33,554 nt of DNA from CAZJPS01 sp964548055 (GCA_964548055.1 CAZJPS010000005.1:1-33554), one strand, 5' to 3'. Shown: positions 21,629-29,123, numbered from the stretch's first letter. A program made the numbers and translations. Notes: generated by a model from the letters alone, not told the origin.

Positions 21629-22388
21629 GGGTTTATTGTTTATTCTCGCACCCTTTTGCATTCTATTTGTTACTCTCTTTCTGAGAGTTATCGTTGGGTT
21701 TTTCAGTGTTGATGGAACTGCCAGTGCTAACCCTGCATTGGCAATTGTCATATTCCTTCTGAACTTCATCGCCCTCATTTGTGTTATCGCAATGATTGTT
21801 CTGGTGCCATGGGGAGTCATCATTATGGTAAAGAAGGAAGAGGAAAAGGCAACAGTTGGAAACCAAATACTGGCGGGCAGGGGTGAGCGTTGGGTAGCCA
21901 AATTTGTAGATGGGTTAATTACAATGCTTCCCGCCTTCATCATTGCGATTATCATTGCCGCAGCGAGTGGTGAAGCAACAGAAGATACGCCTATGAATAC
22001 AGGAGTGTTTTGGTTGGTGTTCCTCGCCATCTTTGCAGTTCAGGCGTATTATCTAACAACCCAAGGACAAACTATCGCAAAGAAGTGGCTGAAAATCAGA
22101 ATCGTTGATGCAAATACCCATGAAGTCGGTGGTTTTGTGAAGAACGTTCTGCTGCGATCTGTAGTCAATGGCGTTTTTGGCTTTATACCGTTCTATAGCC
22201 TCGTTGATGCATTATTTATTTTTAGGGAAGACCGCCGATGTGTGCATGACCTCATGGCTGGAACAATTGTGGTTCGTGCCACGGCAACTTCCGCAGGAGG
22301 AAGAAACGCAAAGTTTTGCACTCACTGCGGAACGCAAATAAAGCCAAATGCGAAATTCTGTGTGAGTTGCGGTACTTCCTTGAAATGA
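21606..22388 (+). CDS. RDD-family membrane protein with C-terminal double zinc ribbon
   Basis: 260 residues. Two hydrophobic helices (about 8-30 and 44-73) precede an RDD domain: GERWVAKFVDGLITMLPAF, two more helices, TTQGQTIAKKWLKIRIVDAN and IFREDRRCVHDLMAGTIVV. The end is a double CxxC ribbon (FCTHCG, then KPNAKFCVSCG). RDD proteins are small membrane proteins, a few of which act as ion exchangers; the ribbon probably binds zinc at the cytoplasmic side. Joining both in one protein is seen in various CPR and archaeal proteins. The next gene's ATG overlaps its stop (AATGA), so they are cotranslated. Confidence 0.85.
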   Translation: MSSSGKAKGLLFILAPFCILFVTLFLRVIVGFFSVDGTASANPALAIVIFLLNFIALICVIAMIVLVPWGVIIMVKKEEEKATVGNQILAGRGERWVAKFVDGLITMLPAFIIAIIIAAASGEATEDTPMNTGVFWLVFLAIFAVQAYYLTTQGQTIAKKWLKIRIVDANTHEVGGFVKNVLLRSVVNGVFGFIPFYSLVDALFIFREDRRCVHDLMAGTIVVRATATSAGGRNAKFCTHCGTQIKPNAKFCVSCGTSLK

Positions 22389-22792
22389 CTGCTTACTGTG
22401 CCAATTGCGGGAAACAACCTGACGAGCATGCAAACTTCTGTAAGCACTGTGGGTCAAAACTAGGCACAGGCCACTCTGAGAACAATTTGGCTTGGCTTCG
22501 ATACCTGACAATGGGGCTTCTCATCCTAGCAATTTTGCCGCTACCGTATGGGTATTATCTACTGCTCAGGGTCATTGTCTTTTTTGTCTTTGGATATTTC
22601 TTCTTTCGTTTTCGTCGGCTTGCCAAGATCCATAACAGAGAATTACCAGTGTGGGTATGGACAGTTGGCGGCTTCGCTATCTTATTTAATCCGTTCATAC
22701 CTGCGCATCTGTTCAGACTCCTCTGGGCGGTCTTCAACATTGCGGGTGCATATTTGATTTACAAAAGCATTGAATGGGAAAAATCCCTTTAA
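22385..22792 (+). CDS. Zinc-ribbon membrane protein (DUF6804-like)
   Basis: 135 residues from ATG 22385, overlapping the preceding stop by 4 bases. The first 24 residues are a zinc ribbon (YCANCG, then HANFCKHCGSKLG). About four hydrophobic segments follow, with the string LPLPYGYYLLLRVIVFFVFG, which recalls DUF6804 membrane proteins; that naming is from memory. The end is SIEWEKSL. Function is unknown. Ribbons of the same layout in the genes on both sides suggest a shared partner or a shared way of sensing metal or redox state. Confidence 0.75.
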   Translation: MTAYCANCGKQPDEHANFCKHCGSKLGTGHSENNLAWLRYLTMGLLILAILPLPYGYYLLLRVIVFFVFGYFFFRFRRLAKIHNRELPVWVWTVGGFAILFNPFIPAHLFRLLWAVFNIAGAYLIYKSIEWEKSL

Positions 22793-22810
22793 CCAATTCT
22801 CACCACCTTT

Positions 22811-23413
22811 ATGCCCAAGGCTAAATCTACAGAAGCGAAGGTAAAAGCGAAGTATTGTCCTCAGTGTGGGCGTGAGCAAACCGCAAATGCCAAGTTTTGT
22901 GGCAATTGTGGGCACAACCTAGCGGGTGTAGAAAAAACTGATCACGCAATTTCTCATATTCAACAAGCGCCTAAGACACATCCCGCCGTCTGGGTTTTAA
23001 TAGCCATCGTCATTGCGTTTGTTATTATTGGGGTTATTTCTATTCTTGCCTCAATCGTTATCGTTGCAATCAATCCTACAAAGCAGATTGGAGATGCGAG
23101 GAATGCGCAAAGACGTTCTGATACAAACACCATACTTAACGCTGTTTATCAGTACGCCATAGACAATAATGGCGACCTTCCCACTACTTTGCCCACAACA
23201 CCACGGGAGATATGCCAATATGAAGCTTACGACTGCGCTGGCCTCGTTGATTTAAGCCCCTTAGTGGGTGACTACCTTGTGGATATACCCAGTGACCCAG
23301 CGACCAATGACCCACGCAGCACGGAGTACACCATTGAATATGATTCAGCAGGCCGCGTTACTGTTGCTGCTCCCCATGCAGAGGGCGAAGAAGAAATTTA
23401 TGTGAGGCGCTGA
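22811..23413 (+). CDS. Zinc ribbon fused to pilin-like stalk
   Basis: 200 residues. Residues 14-36 form a zinc ribbon (YCPQCG, ANAKFCGNCGHNL). After a linker comes a hydrophobic helix (about 55-80) running into INPTKQIGDARNAQRRSDTN and ILNAVYQYAIDNNGDLP, then a small beta-rich domain with a Cys pair (EICQYEAYDCAGLVDLSPLV). This helix-plus-domain layout and wording are those of CPR type-IV-pilin-like proteins. But the prepilin leader, its G-F-T-L cleavage site and the conserved Glu5 are missing; the ribbon stands where the leader should be. So it cannot be processed as a pilin and probably stays as a membrane-anchored protein with the pilin head outside. Confidence 0.8.
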   Translation: MPKAKSTEAKVKAKYCPQCGREQTANAKFCGNCGHNLAGVEKTDHAISHIQQAPKTHPAVWVLIAIVIAFVIIGVISILASIVIVAINPTKQIGDARNAQRRSDTNTILNAVYQYAIDNNGDLPTTLPTTPREICQYEAYDCAGLVDLSPLVGDYLVDIPSDPATNDPRSTEYTIEYDSAGRVTVAAPHAEGEEEIYVRR

Positions 23414-23434
23414 CCTCTCCTGTTTATTTCAGCG
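23408..23434. terminator. Inverted repeat between convergent gene ends
   Basis: CGCTGA (23408-23413) pairs with TCAGCG (23429-23434). Each arm contains the stop codon of one of the two converging genes. The stem is short. Confidence 0.3.
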
Positions 23435-24802
23435 TTTAAAGCGCCTTCTAAGCGCCAGTAGGAAAAGTGGCAGCAAAATTGCAGAACCCACACGCAGCAA
23501 TGTCATAATCCATTGAGTCGTATGTGTGAGTTGTTCAAAGCCGTTTTCTTGCTGGAATGTCACGGCACGTAATGCAACGAGTGATGCAATGCTTAAATCG
23601 GCACAGCCCTCTGCCACATATACACCAGCCGCTCCCGCTCCCACCAACAATGCAATCCACAGGAAAGCCCTAGTGGGTCGCTCTCCATAAAATGAAACAA
23701 TGCCAAAGCCAGAAAGGAATAGGCGTTCTAACGATTTTTTCCACCATACCTTTGTCCAAATCTTAGGAAGAGCATCAGTAGTTTTCTTACGCCAAGGAAT
23801 CTTAGGTGCAGATTTGAGCAGTTCGTTTTGTGACCAATCTTCCATGCGTATATACAGATCATTTGCCTCAACTTTCAGAATCAAGCGTTGCATCGCCATT
23901 TCTGAAATGAAAAATTCACCTGCGTTCTGCCAATCCTTCCTGCTTTCAAAATTGAACTTCAATTGGCGATACATCCCTTTCATAACACCCCAATACGACC
24001 TTGGGATGACACCGCCGCTCGTTTTGAAGTACCTTCTCTCGTCATATAGTTCATTACGACCTCTCACCTTGTTGAACAGGCATTCCTGCAATGTAACTTC
24101 TTCAAGGTTGGACTGACCGAAGGAAACATGCGTGAGGTCAACATGGCGAAATGCCACAGAGCGCGGGAAATTGATTCCCGTGAAGTAGGTAGTATCCCTA
24201 AATACTGAATAGGTAGGGTTACTTGCGAGGTATGGGTGGAAGCTGGAAGGATGATCTGGGGAGAACATCACGTTTCTGAAATTCGCTTCCTTATAGAAAA
24301 TTCCTGAAAAGTTTATTCCACCAAGAAATTTGGTGTCAGAGAAATCCGCATACTCCATCACTTCAAAATGTGAGAAGACCGCAGGCTCCATGAAAGTGAC
24401 CCCATTAAAAAACGCTGCTGCTTCAAGCCATACGCTGCTGAAAGTAGCGCGGGAAAGAAACGTCGCACCAGTGAACCTAAATTCAGATTTAATGCGCTCT
24501 GAGTTTGTATGAGCAAAAGGATTCCCAGCAGGAAATAGCGGGAAAACGAAAGATGGACAGTAGTAATCGTTCTTTTCAATCTTTTCCTCTTCTAAGACCT
24601 TCCAAAACAAATTCACATCGTTCATGTGATTAAACCAGTCTTTCCTACCGTCTGCCCTGAGCTTGTACCATCCGCTTTTATCGCAATGAAATAGGCATTT
24701 TTTATCAGAGGAATGCTCACAGTAGGAGTCTTCTCTGCGGCATGACTCAACGGCGCATCTGGGGAATGTAGGCATAGGGCAATAGCAGTATATCAACGCC
24801 AT
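23429..24802 (-). CDS. Pentapeptide-repeat membrane protein with Cys-rich start
   Basis: 457 residues from ATG 24802. A second start at 24832 adds 10 residues, but a TATACG box 7 bases before 24802 favours the shorter form. The N-terminus is Cys/His-rich (YCYCPMPTFPRCAVESC, then CEHSSDKKCLFHC), a likely metal site. At about 100-240 are degenerate F-type pentapeptide repeats (ATFLSRATFSS, AAFFNGVTFMEPAVF, ANFRNVMF, VDLTHVSFGQSNL). The C-terminal third has a helical stretch and about two to three membrane helices after the GYGERP-like FYGERPTRAFLW. Similar pentapeptide-plus-membrane proteins are widespread, with no known activity; an ion-channel-like role has been guessed for some. It is the only minus-strand gene of the element. 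Confidence 0.8.
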   Translation of the reverse strand: MALIYCYCPMPTFPRCAVESCRREDSYCEHSSDKKCLFHCDKSGWYKLRADGRKDWFNHMNDVNLFWKVLEEEKIEKNDYYCPSFVFPLFPAGNPFAHTNSERIKSEFRFTGATFLSRATFSSVWLEAAAFFNGVTFMEPAVFSHFEVMEYADFSDTKFLGGINFSGIFYKEANFRNVMFSPDHPSSFHPYLASNPTYSVFRDTTYFTGINFPRSVAFRHVDLTHVSFGQSNLEEVTLQECLFNKVRGRNELYDERRYFKTSGGVIPRSYWGVMKGMYRQLKFNFESRKDWQNAGEFFISEMAMQRLILKVEANDLYIRMEDWSQNELLKSAPKIPWRKKTTDALPKIWTKVWWKKSLERLFLSGFGIVSFYGERPTRAFLWIALLVGAGAAGVYVAEGCADLSIASLVALRAVTFQQENGFEQLTHTTQWIMTLLRVGSAILLPLFLLALRRRFKR

Positions 24803-24809
24803 TTCTTTT

Positions 24810-24815
24810 CGTATA
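24810..24815 (-). promoter_or_regulatory. -10 box of the pentapeptide-repeat gene
   Basis: TATACG on the minus strand, 7 bases before ATG 24802. Confidence 0.4.
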
Positions 24816-24952
24816 CGCAAGCACCATGGCACTCAACGTGTCACTTTTGAAAATCACTGTGTCTGACATCACACAAGAGCCTCTTGCCGTAGCAGAGAAA
24901 AGGCTCCATCCAACTGATCGTAGGTATTGCAAATCTCATACCGAGCGTCGTA

Positions 24953-24968
24953 CAGTATCGTCCACCAT
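24953..24968 (+). repeat. att repeat, distal side
   Basis: CAGTATCGTCCACCAT, an exact copy of the tRNA-Val 3' end. It is followed by TTTTTT, probably the tRNA's former terminator. The 240 bases from here to 25209 hold no convincing gene. Confidence 0.75.
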
Positions 24969-25172
24969 TTTTTCTCACCGAATATTCCCAATTGAATTCT
25001 TCACGGTGTCATGGCGCGTTTTAAGGACGTTGCTGGCACTGGAATTACCAATGATGATTACGGAACCGAGATCGAGGAAGAGAAAGAAGAAAAATGAGAG
25101 GATGATGCCGGTGCGGAAGAGAGGGTGTTGCATGTGGTGCATCGTACGCTGTTTCTATGTACAAAAAAGCTA

Positions 25173-25202
25173 CTGACCACTATTCCCAGAGAACTGTATA
25201 CT
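25173..25202 (+). promoter_or_regulatory. Promoter of the 142-residue hypothetical gene
   Basis: CTGACC (25173-25178), 18-base spacer, TATACT (25197-25202), then 7 bases to ATG 25210. Confidence 0.5.
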
Positions 25203-25209
25203 CTTTACC

Positions 25210-25638
25210 ATGGCCAATCCCGATAAGCAGCAACCATTTGATGTTGATAGCAACAGAGAGGATAAAGAAGGCTCCACCATGGATTTGAAGGGAACAAAGG
25301 ACGCACTGGAAAACACACTCGATCCTGTTGCTGCAAGAAAGAAACAAAAACTACAAGATCTTGCTGCGTTGCGAGAGGCTAAGAAATTGAGCCCTCATGA
25401 TCTCGATCTGAATTATCTTCATCAGCTCAATGAGTTTGGCCAGCCGCTTACGCGAAGAGATATGAAACATGAAACGGGCGACCAAGCACTTGTGCTCACA
25501 TATGAAGATTTACGAACATTAGGCTGCTTAGATTTTATTCACTCTTCAGGGGAAAGAATGACGGTTGAAGCAGAAAACCTCGATCCTAAGGATATATTCA
25601 TTCTGTATCCTCATGAAGTGGGTGATGAAGAAAATTAA
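25210..25638 (+). CDS. Hypothetical protein, 142 residues
   Basis: No family recognised. The first 40 residues are polar and acidic and probably disordered (MANPDKQQPFDVDSNREDKE). A basic helix follows (AARKKQKLQDLAALREAKKL) and then a compact mixed domain (LDLNYLHQLNEFGQPLTRRD, then YEDLRTLGCLDFIHSSGERM and ENLDPKDIFILYPHEV). There is no membrane segment or signal, so it is cytoplasmic. The promoter places the transcript start at the ATG. It is the first gene after the tRNA-Val element and is separated from the deacetylase by a short word array. Confidence 0.65.
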   Translation: MANPDKQQPFDVDSNREDKEGSTMDLKGTKDALENTLDPVAARKKQKLQDLAALREAKKLSPHDLDLNYLHQLNEFGQPLTRRDMKHETGDQALVLTYEDLRTLGCLDFIHSSGERMTVEAENLDPKDIFILYPHEVGDEEN

Positions 25639-25657
25639 GGTACAACGCGTTTAGATT

Positions 25658-25690
25658 GCTATTCGCTCATCACTTACGGCTTACCGCTTT
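25658..25690. repeat. AGCGGTAAGC words, reverse direction
   Basis: On the minus strand this reads AAAGCGGTAAGCCGTAAG and further on GAGCGAATAGC, sharing AGCGGTAAGC and GCGAATAGC with the array at 12954-13025. Confidence 0.5.
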
Positions 25691-25696
25691 CACTTG

Positions 25697-25702
25697 TACA
25701 CT
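25697..25702 (+). promoter_or_regulatory. -10 box of the deacetylase gene
   Basis: TACACT, 6 bases before ATG 25709; it rules out the in-frame ATG at 25694, which lies before the box. Confidence 0.5.
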
Positions 25703-25708
25703 TTTCAT

Positions 25709-26545
25709 ATGAAGCGCCTCATCGTCAACGCCGATGACCTGGGAATTCACTCTGCTCGTAGCCACGGGATTTTTCAGGCGTTTCAGGAAGGTATTGTGCG
25801 GAGTGCTACGCTTATAGCGAATGGATCGGATGCAGCCTCTGCTGCAAAGCATGCCAGGGAAAGAAATTTACCTACGGGGTTACATTTGAATCTGACAGAA
25901 GGTGATCCTATTAGTAAAGGCGGTGACGTTTCCACACTTCTGCAAGGCAACGGCTACTTTTACGATCGTCATGCGCTGCGGAGATTATTTTCTGAAGATG
26001 CTATAGATGCCGCTCACATCGAACGCGAAATCCGCGCACAGGTGGAATGGTTTTTGGATCATTATGGTCAGCCTACGCACATTGATGGGCATCACCACAT
26101 CCACATTCATCCATTCATTGTTCCCCTACTCATTCCGATTTTGGATCGCTACGGCATCAGTTGCGTGCGTATTCCCCTAGAAGAGCCTCTGCCGCCCTTC
26201 GGTTACATCATTTCCGATGATCAGCTGGCACACACCAAAACCCTGAACGAAGAAGCCAGGGCAGCTCGTACACTTTTTATGGCGAATGGACTCCGCACCA
26301 CCGATCACTTCCGCGGATTAACCCTCGCAGGCAACGCCTCCCAAAAAAACTTCCGCCACATCATGAATAAATTACCGGAAGGGACAACTGAATTGATGAC
26401 ACACCCAAGCAGCATGGCCGCACAGGGTTCTGATTTTGATTTGGATCCACAGAGGCAGACGGAACTGAATATGCTGTGTAGTGATGATTCGAAAGAAGTT
26501 TTGAAGGAGAGGAAGATTGAGTTGATATCGTTTCTAGATTTATAG
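25709..26545 (+). CDS. YdjC/ChbG-family carbohydrate deacetylase
   Basis: 278 residues from ATG 25709. Family motifs: KRLIVNADDLGIHSARSHGI with the metal-binding Asp pair, ARERNLPTGLHLNLTEGDPI, and the metal-binding HIDGHHHIHIHPFIVP. Near the end is the stretch GTTELMTHPSSM, the usual C-terminal histidine site. Members remove acetyl groups from chito-oligosaccharides or related N-acetylated sugars, and some are found with hopanoid or cell-wall genes; the true substrate is open. No signal peptide is seen. The next gene, dcd, is convergent, with a long fold-back hairpin between them. Confidence 0.9.
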   Translation: MKRLIVNADDLGIHSARSHGIFQAFQEGIVRSATLIANGSDAASAAKHARERNLPTGLHLNLTEGDPISKGGDVSTLLQGNGYFYDRHALRRLFSEDAIDAAHIEREIRAQVEWFLDHYGQPTHIDGHHHIHIHPFIVPLLIPILDRYGISCVRIPLEEPLPPFGYIISDDQLAHTKTLNEEARAARTLFMANGLRTTDHFRGLTLAGNASQKNFRHIMNKLPEGTTELMTHPSSMAAQGSDFDLDPQRQTELNMLCSDDSKEVLKERKIELISFLDL

Positions 26546-26552
26546 GAGACTG

Positions 26553-26622
26553 GAGTAAATCCCAAATCCCAAGGACCAGATCCCAACATTGGGATTTGGG
26601 ATTTGGACATTGGGATTTACTC
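26553..26622. terminator. Long fold-back AAATCCC array between convergent genes
   Basis: GAGTAAATCCCAA (26553-26565) pairs exactly with TTGGGATTTACTC (26610-26622), and the inner parts (AAATCCC, GATCCCAA against TTGGGATTTGGG) continue the pairing, leaving a tiny loop near 26587. A stem of about 30 bp between the deacetylase and dcd stop codons could end transcription from both sides. It is built from the same kind of repeated word as the other arrays. Confidence 0.65.
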
Positions 26623-26643
26623 AAATTCTAGAATATTTTCCAC

Positions 26644-27228
26644 CTAAATCCCAAACTCCGGATCCAACGAAAGCCTACTCTCTTCAGGAAGCACCTGCCC
26701 CTGATACTTACTGTGCGGTTTTTTATTGTAGGGCGTTTCTGCGGGGCTGCTCATCATTTCAAATGCGATCTGGCAAATACGCATACCGGGATACAACGCG
26801 ATCGGCATACGGTTTAAGTTACTTATTTCAAGTGTGATTGTTCCCGAAAATCCAGGATCAACAAAGCCTGCCGTGGAGTGCACGATGATGCCAAGCCTTC
26901 CAAGGGAGCTTCTGCCTTCCACGCGCACAACAAGATCGTCCGGAACAGTGATTTGTTCGGATGTTACTCCCAGCACAAATTCGCCTGGTTGCACCATATA
27001 CGATTCCCCTTCGGCTACTTTAATGAGCCGCATGTTGCCCTGAAATGTTTCAGGTCTCTTTGGGTCGATAACTGCAAATTTACTGTGCTCATACAGTTTA
27101 AACGTATTTCCAAGGTGTAAATCCATACTACTAGCATGGATGTGACGGAACAGTTCTGGCTGAGTAGATTCAATTTTTACTCGGCCGGATTCTAGGGCGG
27201 CGCGGATATCGCGATCGGAGAGGATCAT
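26644..27228 (-). CDS. dcd: dCTP deaminase
   Basis: 194 residues from ATG 27228; a longer frame from 27249 would include the promoter. Family motifs: MILSDRDIRAALESGRVKI at the start, SSMDLHLGNTFKLY, VEGRSSLGRLGIIVHSTAGF (phosphate-binding serines and arginine) and DPGFSGTITLEISNLN with the catalytic Glu. It converts dCTP to dUTP for thymidylate synthesis; whether it also has dUTPase activity cannot be told. A TACTCT box lies 6 bases before the ATG. The gene is divergent from the large orphan gene. Confidence 0.95.
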   Translation of the reverse strand: MILSDRDIRAALESGRVKIESTQPELFRHIHASSMDLHLGNTFKLYEHSKFAVIDPKRPETFQGNMRLIKVAEGESYMVQPGEFVLGVTSEQITVPDDLVVRVEGRSSLGRLGIIVHSTAGFVDPGFSGTITLEISNLNRMPIALYPGMRICQIAFEMMSSPAETPYNKKPHSKYQGQVLPEESRLSLDPEFGI

Positions 27229-27234
27229 GGGTAA

Positions 27235-27240
27235 AGAGTA
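27235..27240 (-). promoter_or_regulatory. -10 box of dcd
   Basis: TACTCT on the minus strand, 6 bases before ATG 27228. Confidence 0.45.
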
Positions 27241-27308
27241 CAGGCACACTATTTTCCGTCAAAGCATTGGACCTTGCGGCCTTCGTAAGCCATACTTCCC
27301 ATCCCCTT

Positions 27309-29081
27309 ATGTCATCTGCCACTCTAGATTCCCGCGCATCAGCTAAAAGAAGCAGTGATCGTCTTTCAGATGATCAGGAAAGTAATGATCTAAGCTATAA
27401 AGTAGAGTGCGATGCCATTCGTGATAACATTCGTACGCAACTTAAATATGCCACAATTGGTAAAAGTATTTTGCTAGATAAAGATGTACAAGAATATATG
27501 AAGTGGATTGACGAAAAATTCATGAAACAAACAGCGCCAACTTATAAAGATCAAGCTGAACAATTGAAAGAACACCAAACAAAATATGTTCCTAATTTTA
27601 TAAAACAATCTCAAACATTTTCTGCTCAGTTTTATGAAGAAATTCAAAAAGCAGAAAAAGAAGGCGCGTTGAATAAAAGTAATATTGCAAACTTGGAACG
27701 TATTGTACTTAAACGAAATACTGATTGGGCTACAGTTAAAGACTTCTTTGAAGGCAAAGATACAGAAAAAAACTTTAAAGCATGGGTAAAAAATTGGGCG
27801 AAAATCGCAAAGAAGACGAAAGAAGTAGAAGCATATGTTTCAAGACTTCAACTGAAGACGGATGCACTTCCAGAATTGATAGAGTTGGAACGATCCCGCA
27901 AGGATGGAAAAGTAATAGATCGAATGAAATTATTAGATGAAGCGCTGCATGCTCTTACGCGCTATGAAGAACGACAATCCACTCTGTATAAAAAAGCAGA
28001 ATTTGAGCTGAGCCGCTCTGTGAATGGCCAAAGAATGTCCGCTTCAGAAATACAGAGCCAGTTGCAAAGAATATTTACAAAGTATTCCGGCAAAGCGCTG
28101 GAAGAGTATGTCTTGAAAACTTTGCCGAAACGCGCAGAAGAACGAGCACCTGAAATGAAGGAATTTGAGAAAATTTCCGCTCAAGCAAAAAAGAAGGGCC
28201 ACAACGTCTTGAGCTACGAAGAGTTTTTCCAGAAGAGCTATAAAGAGCGGCAAGCCGAACTTGCAAAGATGAAAGTGGAAAACACAGAAACTCTCACATT
28301 TCATCCTCTGCTCAGGGAAGCTGAAAAAAGAATTGACGATAACAATATTGCGGGAGCAGAAACACTCATTCAGCAGGCCATGCAAATGCCCCTCAGTGCT
28401 GATGATTGGCAATGTATGTCTAACCTTCGGCAGATGATTGCAAGTGACAACGATAGTGCCTCACGTGTGCAAGGCAGTGCCGAAGTAGACCCATATGCCG
28501 AACTGCACAAAAGGAGGACTGACGTATTATCAAGTTTACAAGCCATGCATCCAGACATGCGCCAGTACTACTCGTGGGCATTGGAAGAAGGTGGCCCGCG
28601 TAAATGGGCACGTATGAGGCGCCTGCGTGTGTGGACCTACAATATTAAATGGGCCCACGATCATGGATTTATTCCAAATGAGCAGGCACTCATGGACATT
28701 CGGGAAGATGCGCACGATGATACGGAAAATATCATGCAGTATGGCCACAGAGGTACGGGGGTAGAAAAAATTCATTTAGGAAAAGTAGGAGGTGGCAATA
28801 CAAGCAAGCACAGGCAATTTGAAGGCGGACGCAGCCGTGGCCCTATGTATATTGTTCATAATAGGCAAACAAAGGAGGAGCTTAGAGAATGTGTGGATGA
28901 AGAACTTACAAATGAGCGCAAAAATTACTGGGGGTTATCTCTTCCAGATAGCAATGAGGTCACGCTTCAGAGTATTATTCGCGTTCATGAAGAGTTCCAC
29001 CCAAAGCTGAAAGCGCTTGAACAAGCGGAAAGGGCAGTTGGTGAGCAAAATAGTTCCCTGCACTACAGAATGACCGCATAG
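27309..29081 (+). CDS. Large helical orphan protein, about 590 residues
   Basis: 590 residues from ATG 27309; a TTG 14 codons upstream is possible. No family recognised. The first 400 residues are nearly all charged helix (KWIDEKFMKQTAPTYKDQAE, AYVSRLQLKTDALPELIELE, EKISAQAKKKGHNVLSYEEF), so probably coiled-coil or a helical bundle. About 400-530 is a more globular part rich in Trp and His (RQYYSWALEEGGPRKWARMR, RVWTYNIKWAHDHGF). The last 80 residues have a glycine/arginine-rich loop (GGGNTSKHRQFEGGRSRG). The first 500 bases are clearly more AT-rich and A-ending in codons than the rest. No signal peptide or membrane helix. Structural or nucleic-acid-associated roles are both possible. Confidence 0.6.
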   Translation: MSSATLDSRASAKRSSDRLSDDQESNDLSYKVECDAIRDNIRTQLKYATIGKSILLDKDVQEYMKWIDEKFMKQTAPTYKDQAEQLKEHQTKYVPNFIKQSQTFSAQFYEEIQKAEKEGALNKSNIANLERIVLKRNTDWATVKDFFEGKDTEKNFKAWVKNWAKIAKKTKEVEAYVSRLQLKTDALPELIELERSRKDGKVIDRMKLLDEALHALTRYEERQSTLYKKAEFELSRSVNGQRMSASEIQSQLQRIFTKYSGKALEEYVLKTLPKRAEERAPEMKEFEKISAQAKKKGHNVLSYEEFFQKSYKERQAELAKMKVENTETLTFHPLLREAEKRIDDNNIAGAETLIQQAMQMPLSADDWQCMSNLRQMIASDNDSASRVQGSAEVDPYAELHKRRTDVLSSLQAMHPDMRQYYSWALEEGGPRKWARMRRLRVWTYNIKWAHDHGFIPNEQALMDIREDAHDDTENIMQYGHRGTGVEKIHLGKVGGGNTSKHRQFEGGRSRGPMYIVHNRQTKEELRECVDEELTNERKNYWGLSLPDSNEVTLQSIIRVHEEFHPKLKALEQAERAVGEQNSSLHYRMTA

Positions 29082-29111
29082 AAAATCCATTGCATGCTCT
29101 GGAATCCCTAT

Positions 29112-29117
29112 TATTCT
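29112..29117 (+). promoter_or_regulatory. -10 box of the DM13-like lipoprotein gene
   Basis: TATTCT, 6 bases before ATG 29124; an overlapping TATTAT starts 3 bases earlier. Confidence 0.4.
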
Positions 29118-29123
29118 TGATCT

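Larger units (their letters stand above)
21377..24968. mobile_element. Integrated element in tRNA-Val, no integrase visible
   Basis: The 3' end of tRNA-Val (CAGTATCGTCCACCAT, 21377-21392) recurs exactly at 24953-24968, where it is followed by a TTTTTT run that looks like the tRNA's original terminator. This is the classical footprint of tyrosine-recombinase integration: the tRNA is rebuilt at one end and a remnant stays at the other. The roughly 3.6 kb inside holds a possible micro-gene, three zinc-ribbon membrane proteins in a row and one minus-strand pentapeptide-repeat protein. No integrase, relaxase or phage gene is seen, so the element would be immobile now, or moved by an enzyme encoded elsewhere. 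Gene starts here fit the leaderless pattern less well than outside, except for the pentapeptide gene. Confidence 0.75.

Noticed and set aside
21393..24952. Integrase or recombinase gene inside the tRNA-Val element
   Set aside because: All sizeable frames were read; none shows tyrosine- or serine-recombinase motifs.
25011..25097. 28-residue acidic frame (MARFKDVAGTGITNDDYGTE...)
   Set aside because: It has no convincing -10 box or Shine-Dalgarno sequence and is too short to judge; kept only as a note.
24826..25176. Plus-strand open frame of 116 residues next to the pentapeptide gene
   Set aside because: It runs across the distal att repeat and antisense over the start of the pentapeptide gene, has no recognisable domain, and its composition is that of a chance frame.
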